64,000 nucleotides of DNA from Sphingomonas insulae (GTDB lineage: Bacteria > Pseudomonadota > Alphaproteobacteria > Sphingomonadales > Sphingomonadaceae): contig NZ_CP048422.1 of NCBI RefSeq assembly GCF_010450875.1, positions 2,577,001 to 2,641,000 of the forward strand. The letters run 5' to 3'. The position numbers and the translations under genes are program-made. The number at the start of each line of letters is the position of its first letter. The first letter of the stretch is position 1. The notes below the pieces were generated by a model, which searched no databases, was not told where the DNA came from, and saw only the letters and a list, made by a program, of their open reading frames with translations. Below are positions 1 to 8,997 of the stretch, in pieces.

Positions 1-1842
1 GCGAAGACCGAGGATTTTAACTTCCTCATCAATTCGTCCGTCCCGCTGGGAAGCGCCGAATTCTACGCTTTCGCGACCTACGGGCATCGCGACGGACTGT
101 CGGCGGCCAATTTCCGCCAGCAATCGGCCGCGACCAACCGGGACTTTTCGGTGCTGCAACCCAGCACGGCCCCGACCACCGGCAATTTCGTCGGGCTGAC
201 GCCGGACGGTTACCTGCCCAAGATCCAGTCGAACATCGACGACATGTCGGTGACCAGCGGCCTCCGCGCGGACCTCGCCGGCTTCAAGGGCGACTTTTCG
301 CTCGGCTTCGGTCGCAACGAACTGAACTATCGGACCGAGGACAGCGTCAACGTATCGTTCGGGCCGCAAAGCCAGCGCTCGTTCGACGCCGGCGGCCTCG
401 CCTTTTCCCAGATCCTCGCCAATGCCGACCTGTCGCGCCAATTCGACGCGGGTCTCGCCGGCCCGCTGTCGTTCGCGTTCGGCGGCGAATACCGCCACGA
501 AATCTACCAGATCCGCCCCGGCGATCCCCAATCGTACCAGACGGGACCGTTCTTCGTCGCCGCCCGCACGACGCCCGAGGCGAATTGCAGGGCGCTCGGC
601 GGGCTGCCCGGCACCAACAATGCCTGCACCTTCCCCGGACGTGCCGCAGCGGCGGGCGCGCAGGGGTTCGGCGGCCTGCCCGCCTCCGCACGCACCAACG
701 TCGACCGCGACAGCTTTGCAGGCTATGTCGAATTCGACGCCGACCTGTTCACCGGCCTGACCGCAACGGCCGCCGGCCGCTACGAACATTACAGCGATTT
801 CGGCGATACCGTGAACGGCAAGCTCGCGTTGCGGTATGAATTCGTCCAGGGCTTCGCGATCCGCGGATCGGTGTCCAACGGTTTCCGGGCGCCATCGCTG
901 CACCAGCAATATTTCACCACCACCTCCACCAACTTCCTCGCCGGCGTGCCGGTGGACGTCTCGACGGTGCCGGTCAGCAGCCCGGTTGCGCGCGCGCTCG
1001 GTTCCCAGCCGCTCGATCCCGAAAAGTCGCTCAACCTGTCGGGCGGCGCCACGCTCAATCCGTTCCGTGGTTTCAACGTCACGGTCGATTACTTCCACAT
1101 CAAGATCAAGGATCGCATCGTGCTGTCCGAAAATCTCGGCGCGGCCGGGGTCGGAACCGCAGCGCAGAACAGCGCAGTGCAGGCGGTGCTGGCGGCGAAC
1201 GGCTTCAGCAACGTCGGTGCCGCGCGCTTCTTCATCAACGGCCTGGACACGACGACCCAGGGCGTCGACGCGGTGGCGACCTATCGCGCCAATCTCGGCG
1301 GCCTTGGCGCATGGAATTTCTCGGCAGCCTATAATTACACGCAGAACCAGATCGACAAGCGGCTGAACAATCTCGGCTCGCTGGCGCAGATCCCGGGCCT
1401 GGTCCTGTTCGGCCGGGTCGAAGGCATCCGCTTCGAACGCGGCCAGCCGCGCACCAAGGTCGTACTGGCGACCGACGGCAAGATCGCCGGCGTCGGCGTG
1501 TCGGCGCGCACGACCCGCTATGGCTCGGTCATCTCACCGGAAACGACCGCGCCGCTCGGTGCCGATGCGACGAGCCTCACCGCGCTGGGGCCGGACGATC
1601 AGGTCCTGCGGCCGAAGTGGATCACCGATTTCTCGCTCAGCTATGAATTGCAGGGCGTGCAACTGACGCTGGGGGTCGACAATGCGTTCGACGTCTATCC
1701 CGATCGTCGTCCGTTCGGCCTGCGCCCATCGAGCGTCGGCGGCAGCTATCCCGCGACGTATCAATTCCTGCCGTACAGCGGCTTTTCGCCGTTCGGCTTC
1801 AACGGCCGCTTCCTGTACGCGCGGGCGGCGATCAATTTCTGA
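1..1842 (+). CDS. TonB-dependent outer-membrane receptor, C-terminal part (5' end outside window)
   Basis: The reading frame is open from the first base, so this is the C-terminal 613 residues of a larger receptor whose signal peptide, TonB box and plug lie upstream. The visible part is beta-barrel: alternating amphipathic strands rich in aromatic and Gly/Asn residues, with typical internal phrases such as VSNGFRAPSLHQQY and VTVDYFHIKIKDRIVLSE. It ends in the aromatic outer-membrane signature RFLYARAAINF, with a terminal Phe. Such receptors take up siderophores, vitamins or oligosaccharides using TonB energy. The substrate cannot be told from the barrel. It is on the opposite strand from the sulfoquinovose operon, separated from it by a peptidase gene, so I do not assign it to that pathway. 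Confidence 0.9.
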   Translation, partial: AKTEDFNFLINSSVPLGSAEFYAFATYGHRDGLSAANFRQQSAATNRDFSVLQPSTAPTTGNFVGLTPDGYLPKIQSNIDDMSVTSGLRADLAGFKGDFSLGFGRNELNYRTEDSVNVSFGPQSQRSFDAGGLAFSQILANADLSRQFDAGLAGPLSFAFGGEYRHEIYQIRPGDPQSYQTGPFFVAARTTPEANCRALGGLPGTNNACTFPGRAAAAGAQGFGGLPASARTNVDRDSFAGYVEFDADLFTGLTATAAGRYEHYSDFGDTVNGKLALRYEFVQGFAIRGSVSNGFRAPSLHQQYFTTTSTNFLAGVPVDVSTVPVSSPVARALGSQPLDPEKSLNLSGGATLNPFRGFNVTVDYFHIKIKDRIVLSENLGAAGVGTAAQNSAVQAVLAANGFSNVGAARFFINGLDTTTQGVDAVATYRANLGGLGAWNFSAAYNYTQNQIDKRLNNLGSLAQIPGLVLFGRVEGIRFERGQPRTKVVLATDGKIAGVGVSARTTRYGSVISPETTAPLGADATSLTALGPDDQVLRPKWITDFSLSYELQGVQLTLGVDNAFDVYPDRRPFGLRPSSVGGSYPATYQFLPYSGFSPFGFNGRFLYARAAINF

Positions 1843-1895
1843 CCGTTACGGGCGCGGGCACTGGTGTGTCCGCGCCCATCGGCTATGGTCCGGCG

Positions 1896-2132
1896 ATGGT
1901 CTGGCAGCATCTTTCGACCGTCGATTGCCTCGCGATCGCTATCGTGGTGCTATCGCTGGCGGCGATCGTCCCGCTCCAGCGCCGGGATCGTCGGCTGCGA
2001 CAGCGCCGGGCGGCCGAATGGCACGAGCAATATTTCCACAAGGGCGGCCTGGTCCGCGCGCTCATGCGCCGATGGCGACATGGGCCGGCACGCCTGACCG
2101 ACCAGCGACCGCAACCGGATCCCGGCGAATAG
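1896..2132 (+). CDS. small hypothetical protein with one membrane segment
   Basis: A 78-residue frame opening at ATG 1896 (MVWQHLSTVDCLAIAIVVLS). One hydrophobic segment (about residues 10-28) is followed by a strongly basic tail (QRRDRRLRQRR). It would be an N-terminally anchored protein with a cytoplasmic basic tail. An upstream in-frame GTG at 1866 would add ten residues. No strong Shine-Dalgarno sequence is visible and I recognise no family. It sits between two same-strand genes, so it could be a chance frame in GC-rich DNA. Confidence 0.35.
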   Translation: MVWQHLSTVDCLAIAIVVLSLAAIVPLQRRDRRLRQRRAAEWHEQYFHKGGLVRALMRRWRHGPARLTDQRPQPDPGE

Positions 2133-2211
2133 GAACGGCACGACGTCCGCCGTCCCCCTCGCCTGGGCCATCCGCACGACAATGACGCAGAACGAACGAG
2201 GGGACCGCACG

Positions 2212-3618
2212 ATGATGCAGATGTGGCGATGGATGGCGGGAACGCTGGCGCTGGCCGTTCCGGGCGCCGCCGATGCGCAGCAATTGCGCCCCGATCAGAC
2301 GGCCTTTCGTGCGCTGTACCAGGAGCTGGTCGAAACCGATACCAGCATCACCACCGGCAGTTGCACCGCGCTGGCCGACAAGGTTGCCGTGCGGCTGAAG
2401 GCAGCCGGTTACGCCGACGATCAGATCACATCCTTCGCTGCGCCCGATCACCCAAAGGAGGGCGGCCTGGTGGTCGTGCTGCCCGGATCGTCCGCGACGG
2501 CGAAGCCGATGCTGCTGCTCGGCCATATCGACGTGGTGGCCGCCAAGCGCGAGGACTGGACCCGCGATCCCTACAAGATGGTCGAAGAGAACGGCTATTT
2601 CTATGGCAGCGGGACGCAGGACATGAAGGCGATGGACGCGATCTGGATCGATTCCATGATCCGCTTCAAACAGAGCGGCTACCGCCCCAAACGGACGATC
2701 AAGCTGGCGCTGACCTGCGGCGAGGAAACCAGCACAGCGTTTAACGGCGCGCAATGGCTGGCCAAAAACAAACCCGATCTGATCGCCGCCGAATTCGCGC
2801 TGAACGAAGGGGGCGGCGGCCGTTCGGATGGCAACGGCAAGCTCGTCATCGCCAACATGCATGTCGGTGAAAAGGCGGCGGTCAATTACCGGATCGAGGC
2901 GACCAACCCTGGCGGGCACAGCTCCGCACCGGTGCGCGACAATGCGATCTACGAACTGGCCGACGCGCTGGTGAAGCTGCGCGCCTATGACTTCCCCGTG
3001 CAGCTGAGCGACACGACGCGCGCCTATTTCCGCATCGCCGGCAAGGCGCGCGGCGACGCCATGGGCCAGGCGATGGTCGCGATCGCCGCCGATCCCGCCG
3101 ACAAGACGGCGGAGGCGACGCTGAACGGCGATAAAAGCTATCATTCGATGTTACGCACCACCTGTGTCGCCACGCTGCTGGATGGCGGTCATGCCAACAA
3201 CGCCCTGCCCCAGCGTGCGGCGGCCAACGTCAACTGCCGCATCTTTCCCGGCGTATCTGCGGCGCAGGTGCGCGAGACGATCGCCACGGTCATCGACGAT
3301 CCGCGCATGACGGTGAAGCAGACCGACGATCGGGGTCCGGCCGCCGTGCCGCCGCCGCTCGATCCAAAGATCATCAAGCCGGCCGAAACGCTCCTCGCCA
3401 AATACTATCCCGGCGTGCCACTCGCGCCGACCATGTCAACGGGGGCCACCGACGGCATCTATCTCGGCGCGATCGGCATCCCCGTCTATGGTCCACCGGG
3501 CGTCTATGGCGATCCCGACGGCAACGGCACGCATGGCCTGAACGAGCGCGCGAGCGTCAAGGCCGTCTATACCGGCCGCGACTATCTGTACGATCTCGTC
3601 AGGGCATATGCCGGATAG
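2212..3618 (+). CDS. M20 family metallopeptidase, secreted
   Basis: Zinc-dependent aminopeptidase/carboxypeptidase of the M20 (ArgE/DapE/CPG2) family, 468 residues. The start at 2212 is preferred over 2182 because GAGGGGAC lies just upstream and the frame then begins with a signal peptide (MMQMWRWMAGTLALAVPGAADAQ). Visible metal-site motifs are GHIDVV, the bridging Asp in GSGTQDMKA, the catalytic Glu pair in CGEET and ALNEGGG. The late HG in NGTHGLNE would supply the last metal-binding His. The dimerisation domain lies between these (roughly residues 210-330). It is probably periplasmic and cleaves peptides or N-acyl amino acids. It is convergent with the sulfite dehydrogenase cytochrome, with a 9-nt gap, so the two transcription units meet here. 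Confidence 0.88.
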   Translation: MMQMWRWMAGTLALAVPGAADAQQLRPDQTAFRALYQELVETDTSITTGSCTALADKVAVRLKAAGYADDQITSFAAPDHPKEGGLVVVLPGSSATAKPMLLLGHIDVVAAKREDWTRDPYKMVEENGYFYGSGTQDMKAMDAIWIDSMIRFKQSGYRPKRTIKLALTCGEETSTAFNGAQWLAKNKPDLIAAEFALNEGGGGRSDGNGKLVIANMHVGEKAAVNYRIEATNPGGHSSAPVRDNAIYELADALVKLRAYDFPVQLSDTTRAYFRIAGKARGDAMGQAMVAIAADPADKTAEATLNGDKSYHSMLRTTCVATLLDGGHANNALPQRAAANVNCRIFPGVSAAQVRETIATVIDDPRMTVKQTDDRGPAAVPPPLDPKIIKPAETLLAKYYPGVPLAPTMSTGATDGIYLGAIGIPVYGPPGVYGDPDGNGTHGLNERASVKAVYTGRDYLYDLVRAYAG

Positions 3619-3627
3619 GCGGGTGGC

Positions 3628-4053
3628 CTAGGGCTTGGCCGCGGCCTTCTGACCAGGCAGCGCGGTCAGATAGGCGACGATCGCGGGAACGTCCTGTTCC
3701 GCGATCGGCGCCTTGTAGACCTCGCGCATCTTGGTGACGGTGGCCTTCCACTGATCCTCCGACAGCGCCGGCTGGGTCAGCGCCATGCTCGCCGAATGGC
3801 AGGCGGTACAATTGGCATTGACCACATCGGCATGCGGACCGTCCGGATAGGTCGCCTCGTCCACCGGCAGGTCGACGCTGGTCGATGCGAGCGTGAAGCC
3901 GTTCGCCGCCACGCTGCTTGGCGCTGCGACGCTTGAGGTCGCGGCGATGGCCGCGGGTGGCTTGCGGTTGTTGGGCGTGCCGATGCTTATCAGCACGATC
4001 GCCGCGATCCCGACGACGCCGCCGGCGATCAATCCTGCAGAGGGTGGCTTCAT
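3628..4053 (-). CDS. sorB: monohaem cytochrome c subunit of sulfite dehydrogenase (SorB-like)
   Basis: 141 residues with an N-terminal hydrophobic segment (residues 5-24, signal peptide or membrane anchor), an Ala/Ser/Pro linker and one class I cytochrome c domain. Haem attachment is CTACH (Cys82, Cys85, His86). Met109 in VTKMREVY is the likely distal ligand. The small single-haem size fits the SorB partner of SorA, not the larger dihaem SoxD. It accepts two electrons per sulfite oxidised at the molybdenum centre and passes them to a cytochrome oxidase or another cytochrome c. It is the last gene of the sulfoquinovose operon, 10 nt after the molybdenum subunit. The pairing is what makes the assignment; the domain alone would be a generic cytochrome c. 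Confidence 0.82.
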   Translation of the reverse strand: MKPPSAGLIAGGVVGIAAIVLISIGTPNNRKPPAAIAATSSVAAPSSVAANGFTLASTSVDLPVDEATYPDGPHADVVNANCTACHSASMALTQPALSEDQWKATVTKMREVYKAPIAEQDVPAIVAYLTALPGQKAAAKP

Positions 4054-4063
4054 GGCGATGTCC

Positions 4064-5290
4064 TCAGGCCGCGACGATCGTCGTCGTTTCGATATTGCCG
4101 CGCATGAAACCGCCGGGGTTCCAGATCGGCCGCATCGGCTGGGCGAGCCCCCGCGTGTTCCAGCAGCGCGTCAGGATCGCGTTGGCGCCGCGGCGCAGCG
4201 GGACGCGCCCGTCCCAACGGCGAAAGCCGTAGCGCCCCTCATCGGGGCCCAGCGTCGTCTTGTACCACGTGCGGCCGCCATCGGACGATACGTCCACCTT
4301 GGCGACGCCGCAGTCCCCGCCCATCGCGATGCCGCCCACCGGGATCGACGGCTCCAGTGCAACCACCTGCCCGGCGGGCAAGCTCGTCATCCAGCTGCGC
4401 GGTATCATCCGGTTGATCGGCACGGTCGGAAAATCCTTGGAACCCGGCGTCACGTCGGCGCCCGGCGTCGACGGGATCTTATAGGCCTTGGCCATCCAGT
4501 AATTATCGTCGGCGGCCGGCAGCACCTCGATCGTGTCCAGCATCTTCACCCAATAGGTGGAATACCAGCCGGGGACGATCAGGCGGCACGGAAATCCGTT
4601 CAGCAACGGCAGCTGTTCGCCGTTCATGCCGAACGCGATCATCACCTCGCCATCGCGCGCATGATCGATATCCAGCGCCTTCTCGAAATCCGGCGCACCC
4701 GCGACCGCCGGCTTGTCCAGCGCACCGAAGCGGACCTGCACCGCCCCCGCCTTCACCCCGGCAAGGTCGAGCACGTCGCGCAGGCGCACGCCCATCCACT
4801 TCGCATTGCCCATCGCGCCATGGCCCCATTGCGCGCCGGGCACGCGCGGCTGGAACAGGCCGCGGCTGTTGCCCGAACACTGGTTCACCGCCGCCAGTTC
4901 GACGCGCGGCATCGCCAGCAATTGCGCGAGGCTGATCGACAAGGGGCGGCCGACGTGGCCGAACACCTTCAGCCGAAACCGCTCGACGTCGATCGCCGTC
5001 GGAATGTCGGCCCAATGCCATCGGACGAAGAACTGGTCGTTGGGGGTGAAGACCGATCGGTCGAACACGTCCATCGGCGTTTCCAGCAGCGGCGGGTGCA
5101 TGCGCTGCAGGATCATGCTTCCCTTACCGGGAAAGGCGCTCGTCATCGGCCGTTCGCCGTTGCCGCCGGGCAGCCGCAGGTCGACCAGCTGCTGGGCGAT
5201 CGCGGGCGCCGCAGCACCCGTGATCGCCGCCGCACCGAGCAGCCGGCGGCGGCTGGTACGGGTCGCCAGCCAGGTATTCAGCGTGTCCAC
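4064..5290 (-). CDS. sorA: periplasmic molybdenum sulfite dehydrogenase (SorA-like)
   Basis: Sulfite oxidase family molybdopterin enzyme, 408 residues, oxidising sulfite to sulfate in the periplasm. A twin-arginine signal is clear at the N-terminus (TSRRRLLG, residues 12-19, then AAITGAAAPAIAQ). The molybdenum-ligand cysteine is Cys138 in VNQCSGNSRG. This is followed by the family stretch NGEQLPLLNGFPCRLIVPGW and, at the C-terminus, the dimerisation domain (VDVSSDGGRTWY). There is no cytochrome b5 domain, so electrons must go to a separate carrier, the monohaem cytochrome encoded 10 nt downstream. It lies 16 nt after the YeiH-type exporter. In this operon it would detoxify the sulfite released by the monooxygenase and recover electrons from it. 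A SoxC assignment is possible but less likely, given the small single-haem partner and no other sox genes. Confidence 0.88.
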   Translation of the reverse strand: MDTLNTWLATRTSRRRLLGAAAITGAAAPAIAQQLVDLRLPGGNGERPMTSAFPGKGSMILQRMHPPLLETPMDVFDRSVFTPNDQFFVRWHWADIPTAIDVERFRLKVFGHVGRPLSISLAQLLAMPRVELAAVNQCSGNSRGLFQPRVPGAQWGHGAMGNAKWMGVRLRDVLDLAGVKAGAVQVRFGALDKPAVAGAPDFEKALDIDHARDGEVMIAFGMNGEQLPLLNGFPCRLIVPGWYSTYWVKMLDTIEVLPAADDNYWMAKAYKIPSTPGADVTPGSKDFPTVPINRMIPRSWMTSLPAGQVVALEPSIPVGGIAMGGDCGVAKVDVSSDGGRTWYKTTLGPDEGRYGFRRWDGRVPLRRGANAILTRCWNTRGLAQPMRPIWNPGGFMRGNIETTTIVAA

Positions 5291-5306
5291 GCGATCGTCT
5301 CCCGCA

Positions 5307-6344
5307 TCAAAAGATCAGCAACGCGGCGGCAAACGCCAGCGCAAGCGCGACCAGCGACGATGCCACGATGACCAGCAACGGCTTGATACCCGTCCCGAGC
5401 AGCGCATTCATCGGCGCGCGGATGCCGGTCGCCGCCACCGCACATGCCAGGAATGCGGTCGCCAGCGTCTGCGCGGACCGTCCGACGATCGGGGGGACCG
5501 GCACGACCGAATTGACCGCCGCCACCACGAAGAATCCGGTGACGAACCACGGCACCGACAGCTTGGTCTTCTTGCCATCCGAAGCCGGGAAGAAGACGGT
5601 CAGCAGCGCCAGCACCGGCGCCAGCAGCGCGACGCGGGTCAGCTTGACGATCGTCGCCACCTCACCGGCGTGGTCCGAAAAGGAATAGCCGGCACCGATC
5701 GCCTGCGCCACGTCGTGGATCGACGCGCCCAGCATCAATCCCGCCTGCCGGTCCGACAGGCCAACCGAATGCGCGATCAGCGGATAGAAGAACATCGCGG
5801 TGGCGCTCGCTGCCGAAATGCCGACCAGCACCAGCGCCAGCTGCGCCTGGTTGACCCGGCGTTCCCCCAGCGTCGTCGCCAGCGCCAGCGCGGCCGAGGC
5901 GCCGCAGATCGCCACCGCGCCGCCCGCCAGCGTCCCGAACGCGCTCGACAGCCCCATCGCGCGGGCCACCAGCACGCCGGTGCCCAGCGTCGCCAGCAGG
6001 ATCAGCACCACCGCCAGCAATGTCGATGGTCCCAGCCCGACGATCTGCGCGATGGTCACGCGCGCGCCGACCAGCACGATGCCCCAGCGCAACAGCGTTC
6101 GGGACGCAAAGCCAAGTCCGGCCGCCATTCGTGGATCGTTGCCGAGGAAGTTGAGCGCCAGACCGATCAGCAGCGCCATCAGCGTCAATGGCGCGCTATA
6201 GTGATCGGCGACGAAGCCCGCCGCCATCGTCGCCAGCGCCGCGACCACCAGTCCCGGCCCGTTTTCCGTCCACCGCTTCGGCGGATCGGGCTCAAGATCG
6301 TTGAACAGATCCGCGGCGCGGGGATAGTCGGCGGCGTCCCTCAT
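5307..6344 (-). CDS. YeiH/UPF0324 family anion exporter, probable sulfite or sulfate export
   Basis: Integral membrane protein of 345 residues with about ten hydrophobic segments, of the YeiH family usually annotated as putative sulfate exporter. Recognisable features are LIGLALNFLG, RWGIVLVGARVT, the Gly-rich central helix (GTLAGGAVAICGASAA) and IHDVAQAIGAGYSFSD. Its ATG overlaps the TGA of the sulfoquinovosidase by 4 nt, and the sulfite dehydrogenase follows after 16 nt. That position suggests it moves cytosolic sulfite, made by the monooxygenase, to the periplasm where SorAB can oxidise it. Direction and substrate are inferred from context only. The family has few biochemically proven members. 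Confidence 0.82.
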   Translation of the reverse strand: MRDAADYPRAADLFNDLEPDPPKRWTENGPGLVVAALATMAAGFVADHYSAPLTLMALLIGLALNFLGNDPRMAAGLGFASRTLLRWGIVLVGARVTIAQIVGLGPSTLLAVVLILLATLGTGVLVARAMGLSSAFGTLAGGAVAICGASAALALATTLGERRVNQAQLALVLVGISAASATAMFFYPLIAHSVGLSDRQAGLMLGASIHDVAQAIGAGYSFSDHAGEVATIVKLTRVALLAPVLALLTVFFPASDGKKTKLSVPWFVTGFFVVAAVNSVVPVPPIVGRSAQTLATAFLACAVAATGIRAPMNALLGTGIKPLLVIVASSLVALALAFAAALLIF

Positions 6345-8353
6345 CGTTTCACGCCGTCATCGGCAAACGAGGCGAACAGCGGCGCATGCTCGCTGTCCGC
6401 ACACCAGAATACGGGTGGCCTACCCAGGGGCGCCGCGACCTCGACATGCGCCCCGCCCTCGAACCGGTCGCCGGTCCACAGGTGCACCCACTGCGCGCCG
6501 GCGGGAAGATAGGCGGACCACGTATCGCGATCGGCCTCGATCACCGGCGCGACGATCATGTCGCGGCCCAGCCCGAATTGCGTCTCGATGCCCCAGCATG
6601 CGGCATCCTCTTCCCAATCCAGCAACAGCGCGCGTTGCACGGGCAGGCCGCTCGTCGCCGCCGCCTCGCACAGCGTCCGCATGTACGGAGCCAGCGCCGC
6701 ATGCACGCGGGTCATGTCGACGAAATGCGACAGTACCGCCGCATCGCCGTCCAGTTGCAAATTGTCGTCGGGCCGATTGCCCTCATGACTGCGCATCACC
6801 GGGGAAAACGCGCTGAGTTCGCTCCAGCGCATCAGCAATTCGGGTGTGCGGACGTTGCCATACAGGCTCGTATACCCGCCAAGGTCGCTATGATGATAGG
6901 CGTTGCCGACCATCCCCGACGACAGCGCGGCGCGGATCACCGTGCCGATCCCGTCATGACGCGAAAAGTCGACGCATTGGTCGCCCGCCCACAGCAACGG
7001 GCAATGACGCCCGACACCGGTGAACCCCGCACGCATGAAGAACAGGGCATCGCCAGTCCGCCCGCGCGATGCGATGGCGCGGGCATTCACCTCCGCCCAG
7101 ATCGTCGGCCAGGCGTTGTGCGCCAGCATGCCATCCGTACCGTCGTACAGCCGCACGTCGGTCGGCAGATATTCTCCAAAGTCCGCCATCCAGCCGGACA
7201 GGCCGTAATCGAGCATCTCGCGCCCGATCACCCGATCCGCGAACCAGTCGGCCGCGGCAGGGTTCGTGAAATCGACGATGCCGCAGTCGAATTCGCCGAA
7301 ATCGACCACATAGGGTTCGTCGCCATCGATCCGCAGCGCCAGATAGCCGGCGGCGAGCGCTTCGGCGTACAGCGATCCGTCGATCGCCAGATACGGATTG
7401 ACGTAGCCGAGGAAGCGGATGCCGCGCGCCGCCAGAGCCGCAATCCGGTCGCGCAACGCCGGATAGCGCGCCTCGTTGGCCTTCCAGTCCCAGAACAGGC
7501 GCTTGCCGAAACTGGTGACGCGCAGGCCGACCCAATCCTCGCACCACAGACCGCTGACCACCGCGCCTGCGGCGATCATCGCCTCCATCCGCGCGAAGCT
7601 CTCCTCGCCTTGCTTCAGGCCCAGGATCGCGCCGTCACAGGCCCAGGCCGGCAGCATCGGCTGGCGACCGAACCGCGTCGACAATTGCGTCACCAGCGCG
7701 GCGAAACGATCCGCGCCGAACAATTCGATCCGCGCCGGGATCTCCCACGCCTCGATCTCGTGGAATGCCGGGTCGCGGAAATCGAAGCAGCTATAGGCGG
7801 TGGTGTCGAGGTGGAACGCATAGCGCCGCGACGAGACATAGGTCGGCTGCGGATAATTGGTGTTCCAATAATCCCCGCCCGATCGCCCGTCGCGATCGCA
7901 CTGGAACGTCATCAGCGTCGACTTGTCGCGACCGACGCCCGGTTCGGACGTCCACAGGGGAAACCGGCGGCCCGCCATATCGAAATAGGACATCTGCTCG
8001 CCGCCGCCCCACAACCGCTCGCCCGGCTCGGCGACGCAGCGCAGCCACACGCGATTGAGCGCGGGGTCGAGCGCGGTCAGCGCCAGCGCACCGCCATCGA
8101 TCTCGATGCGCAGCAGCGGCTCACCGCCCGCTGCCGCCAGCGTCACCGTCTCACCCTCGATGCTCGCATCGACCAGCGGCATCCGGGCGTCGAGCCGGTC
8201 CGACAGGAAGTAATTGCCGCGGTACATGTCGACATCCGCATGTCCGGTCCCGACGAACAGCGCGGGCGTGTCGGGCCGATGCCGCAGCACCAGCGTGCCG
8301 CCGATGGCGAGGTCGAAACCGCCCTCGCACGGGATCAGCCGCAGCACGCTCAT
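6341..8353 (-). CDS. smoI: GH31 sulfoquinovosidase
   Basis: Glycoside hydrolase family 31, 670 residues, close to the length of E. coli YihQ (about 680). It hydrolyses sulfoquinovosyl glycerol and related alpha-sulfoquinovosides to free sulfoquinovose. The catalytic nucleophile is Asp391 (GWMADFGEYLP) and the acid/base is Asp458 (LLWAGDQ). The sulfonate-recognition residues known from characterised sulfoquinovosidases are present: Lys247 (LGLKQGEE), Glu272 (WCEDW), Arg285 and Trp288 (FGKRLFWDW), and Tyr494 (LGGYT). Spacings match: Glu to Arg +13, Glu to Trp +16, acid/base Asp to Tyr +36. This is the KERWY variant known from Agrobacterium, not the QQRWY variant of E. coli. There is no signal peptide, so it is cytoplasmic. 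The start at 8353 overlaps the flavin reductase stop by 4 nt; the open frame continues upstream but only as non-coding sequence read across neighbouring genes. Confidence 0.95.
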   Translation of the reverse strand: MSVLRLIPCEGGFDLAIGGTLVLRHRPDTPALFVGTGHADVDMYRGNYFLSDRLDARMPLVDASIEGETVTLAAAGGEPLLRIEIDGGALALTALDPALNRVWLRCVAEPGERLWGGGEQMSYFDMAGRRFPLWTSEPGVGRDKSTLMTFQCDRDGRSGGDYWNTNYPQPTYVSSRRYAFHLDTTAYSCFDFRDPAFHEIEAWEIPARIELFGADRFAALVTQLSTRFGRQPMLPAWACDGAILGLKQGEESFARMEAMIAAGAVVSGLWCEDWVGLRVTSFGKRLFWDWKANEARYPALRDRIAALAARGIRFLGYVNPYLAIDGSLYAEALAAGYLALRIDGDEPYVVDFGEFDCGIVDFTNPAAADWFADRVIGREMLDYGLSGWMADFGEYLPTDVRLYDGTDGMLAHNAWPTIWAEVNARAIASRGRTGDALFFMRAGFTGVGRHCPLLWAGDQCVDFSRHDGIGTVIRAALSSGMVGNAYHHSDLGGYTSLYGNVRTPELLMRWSELSAFSPVMRSHEGNRPDDNLQLDGDAAVLSHFVDMTRVHAALAPYMRTLCEAAATSGLPVQRALLLDWEEDAACWGIETQFGLGRDMIVAPVIEADRDTWSAYLPAGAQWVHLWTGDRFEGGAHVEVAAPLGRPPVFWCADSEHAPLFASFADDGVKR

Positions 8354-8943
8354 GCGGCCACTCGCGCACGCTGGTCGCGCAGCGCCGCCGCGGCGACCTG
8401 CTGCCCGACCAGCGCCAGTTGCCCGGCCACCGCCTCGTCGCCGCACCCGCCCTCCGCGTCGAACCGGCATTGCGCGCTGTTGATCGCCGCGGCGAACGGT
8501 GTCGGCCAGCCGCGCAGGGCATGGACGATCGACCGGAGCGCCGCGACCGTGGTGCCCGTCGCCTGCCATCCGTACGCCGTCGCGACCAATCCCACCGGCA
8601 CGTCGCTCAGGTAGACCCGGACGTCCCCGGCCGTTTCCTCGAGCAGGTCGATGGCGTTCTTCACCAGCCCCGACACGCTGCCGTGATAGCCCGGACTGGC
8701 GATGATGACGCCGGACGCCCGCCGCACCGCATCGACCAGCGCCGTCTCGCCGGGAAGCCGCAGCGCGCCCGGCGTATACAGCGGCAGCGCAGCCAGCGCC
8801 CCGCCGCCGAAGCACAGCGTGTCGACGCCCTGGTCGGCAGCGGCCCGCAACGCGATCCGCAATGCGCGCTCGGTCGAGGATCCCGCACTGGTCGTGCCGC
8901 CGATGCCGACGACGAGCGGACGGGTCATGGTGGCGGTCATCAT
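8350..8943 (-). CDS. smoA: NAD(P)H-dependent FMN reductase (SmoA/SsuE-like)
   Basis: Flavodoxin-fold FMN reductase, 197 residues, supplying FMNH2 to the two-component sulfonate monooxygenase encoded upstream. It opens with the flavin-phosphate loop GIGGTTSAGSSTERAL (about residues 13-28). Later it has the family segment ASPGYHGSVSGLVKNAIDLLE, in which the GYHGS turn normally contacts the isoalloxazine ring. The start at 8943 has AGGAGAG five bases upstream. It lies 54 nt after the monooxygenase and overlaps the sulfoquinovosidase start by 4 nt. The pairing of a luciferase-like monooxygenase with an SsuE-type reductase is the standard arrangement for oxidative desulfonation. Confidence 0.9.
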   Translation of the reverse strand: MMTATMTRPLVVGIGGTTSAGSSTERALRIALRAAADQGVDTLCFGGGALAALPLYTPGALRLPGETALVDAVRRASGVIIASPGYHGSVSGLVKNAIDLLEETAGDVRVYLSDVPVGLVATAYGWQATGTTVAALRSIVHALRGWPTPFAAAINSAQCRFDAEGGCGDEAVAGQLALVGQQVAAAALRDQRARVAA

Positions 8944-8997
8944 CGTCTCTCCTGATGGCCGGCCGCCCTTTCGCGGGGTGGCCGTGCCGGATGTCTA

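Noticed and set aside
4064-5290. Assignment as SoxC of a thiosulfate-oxidising Sox system
   Set aside because: The neighbouring cytochrome is a small monohaem protein, not a dihaem SoxD, and no soxXYZAB genes are present.
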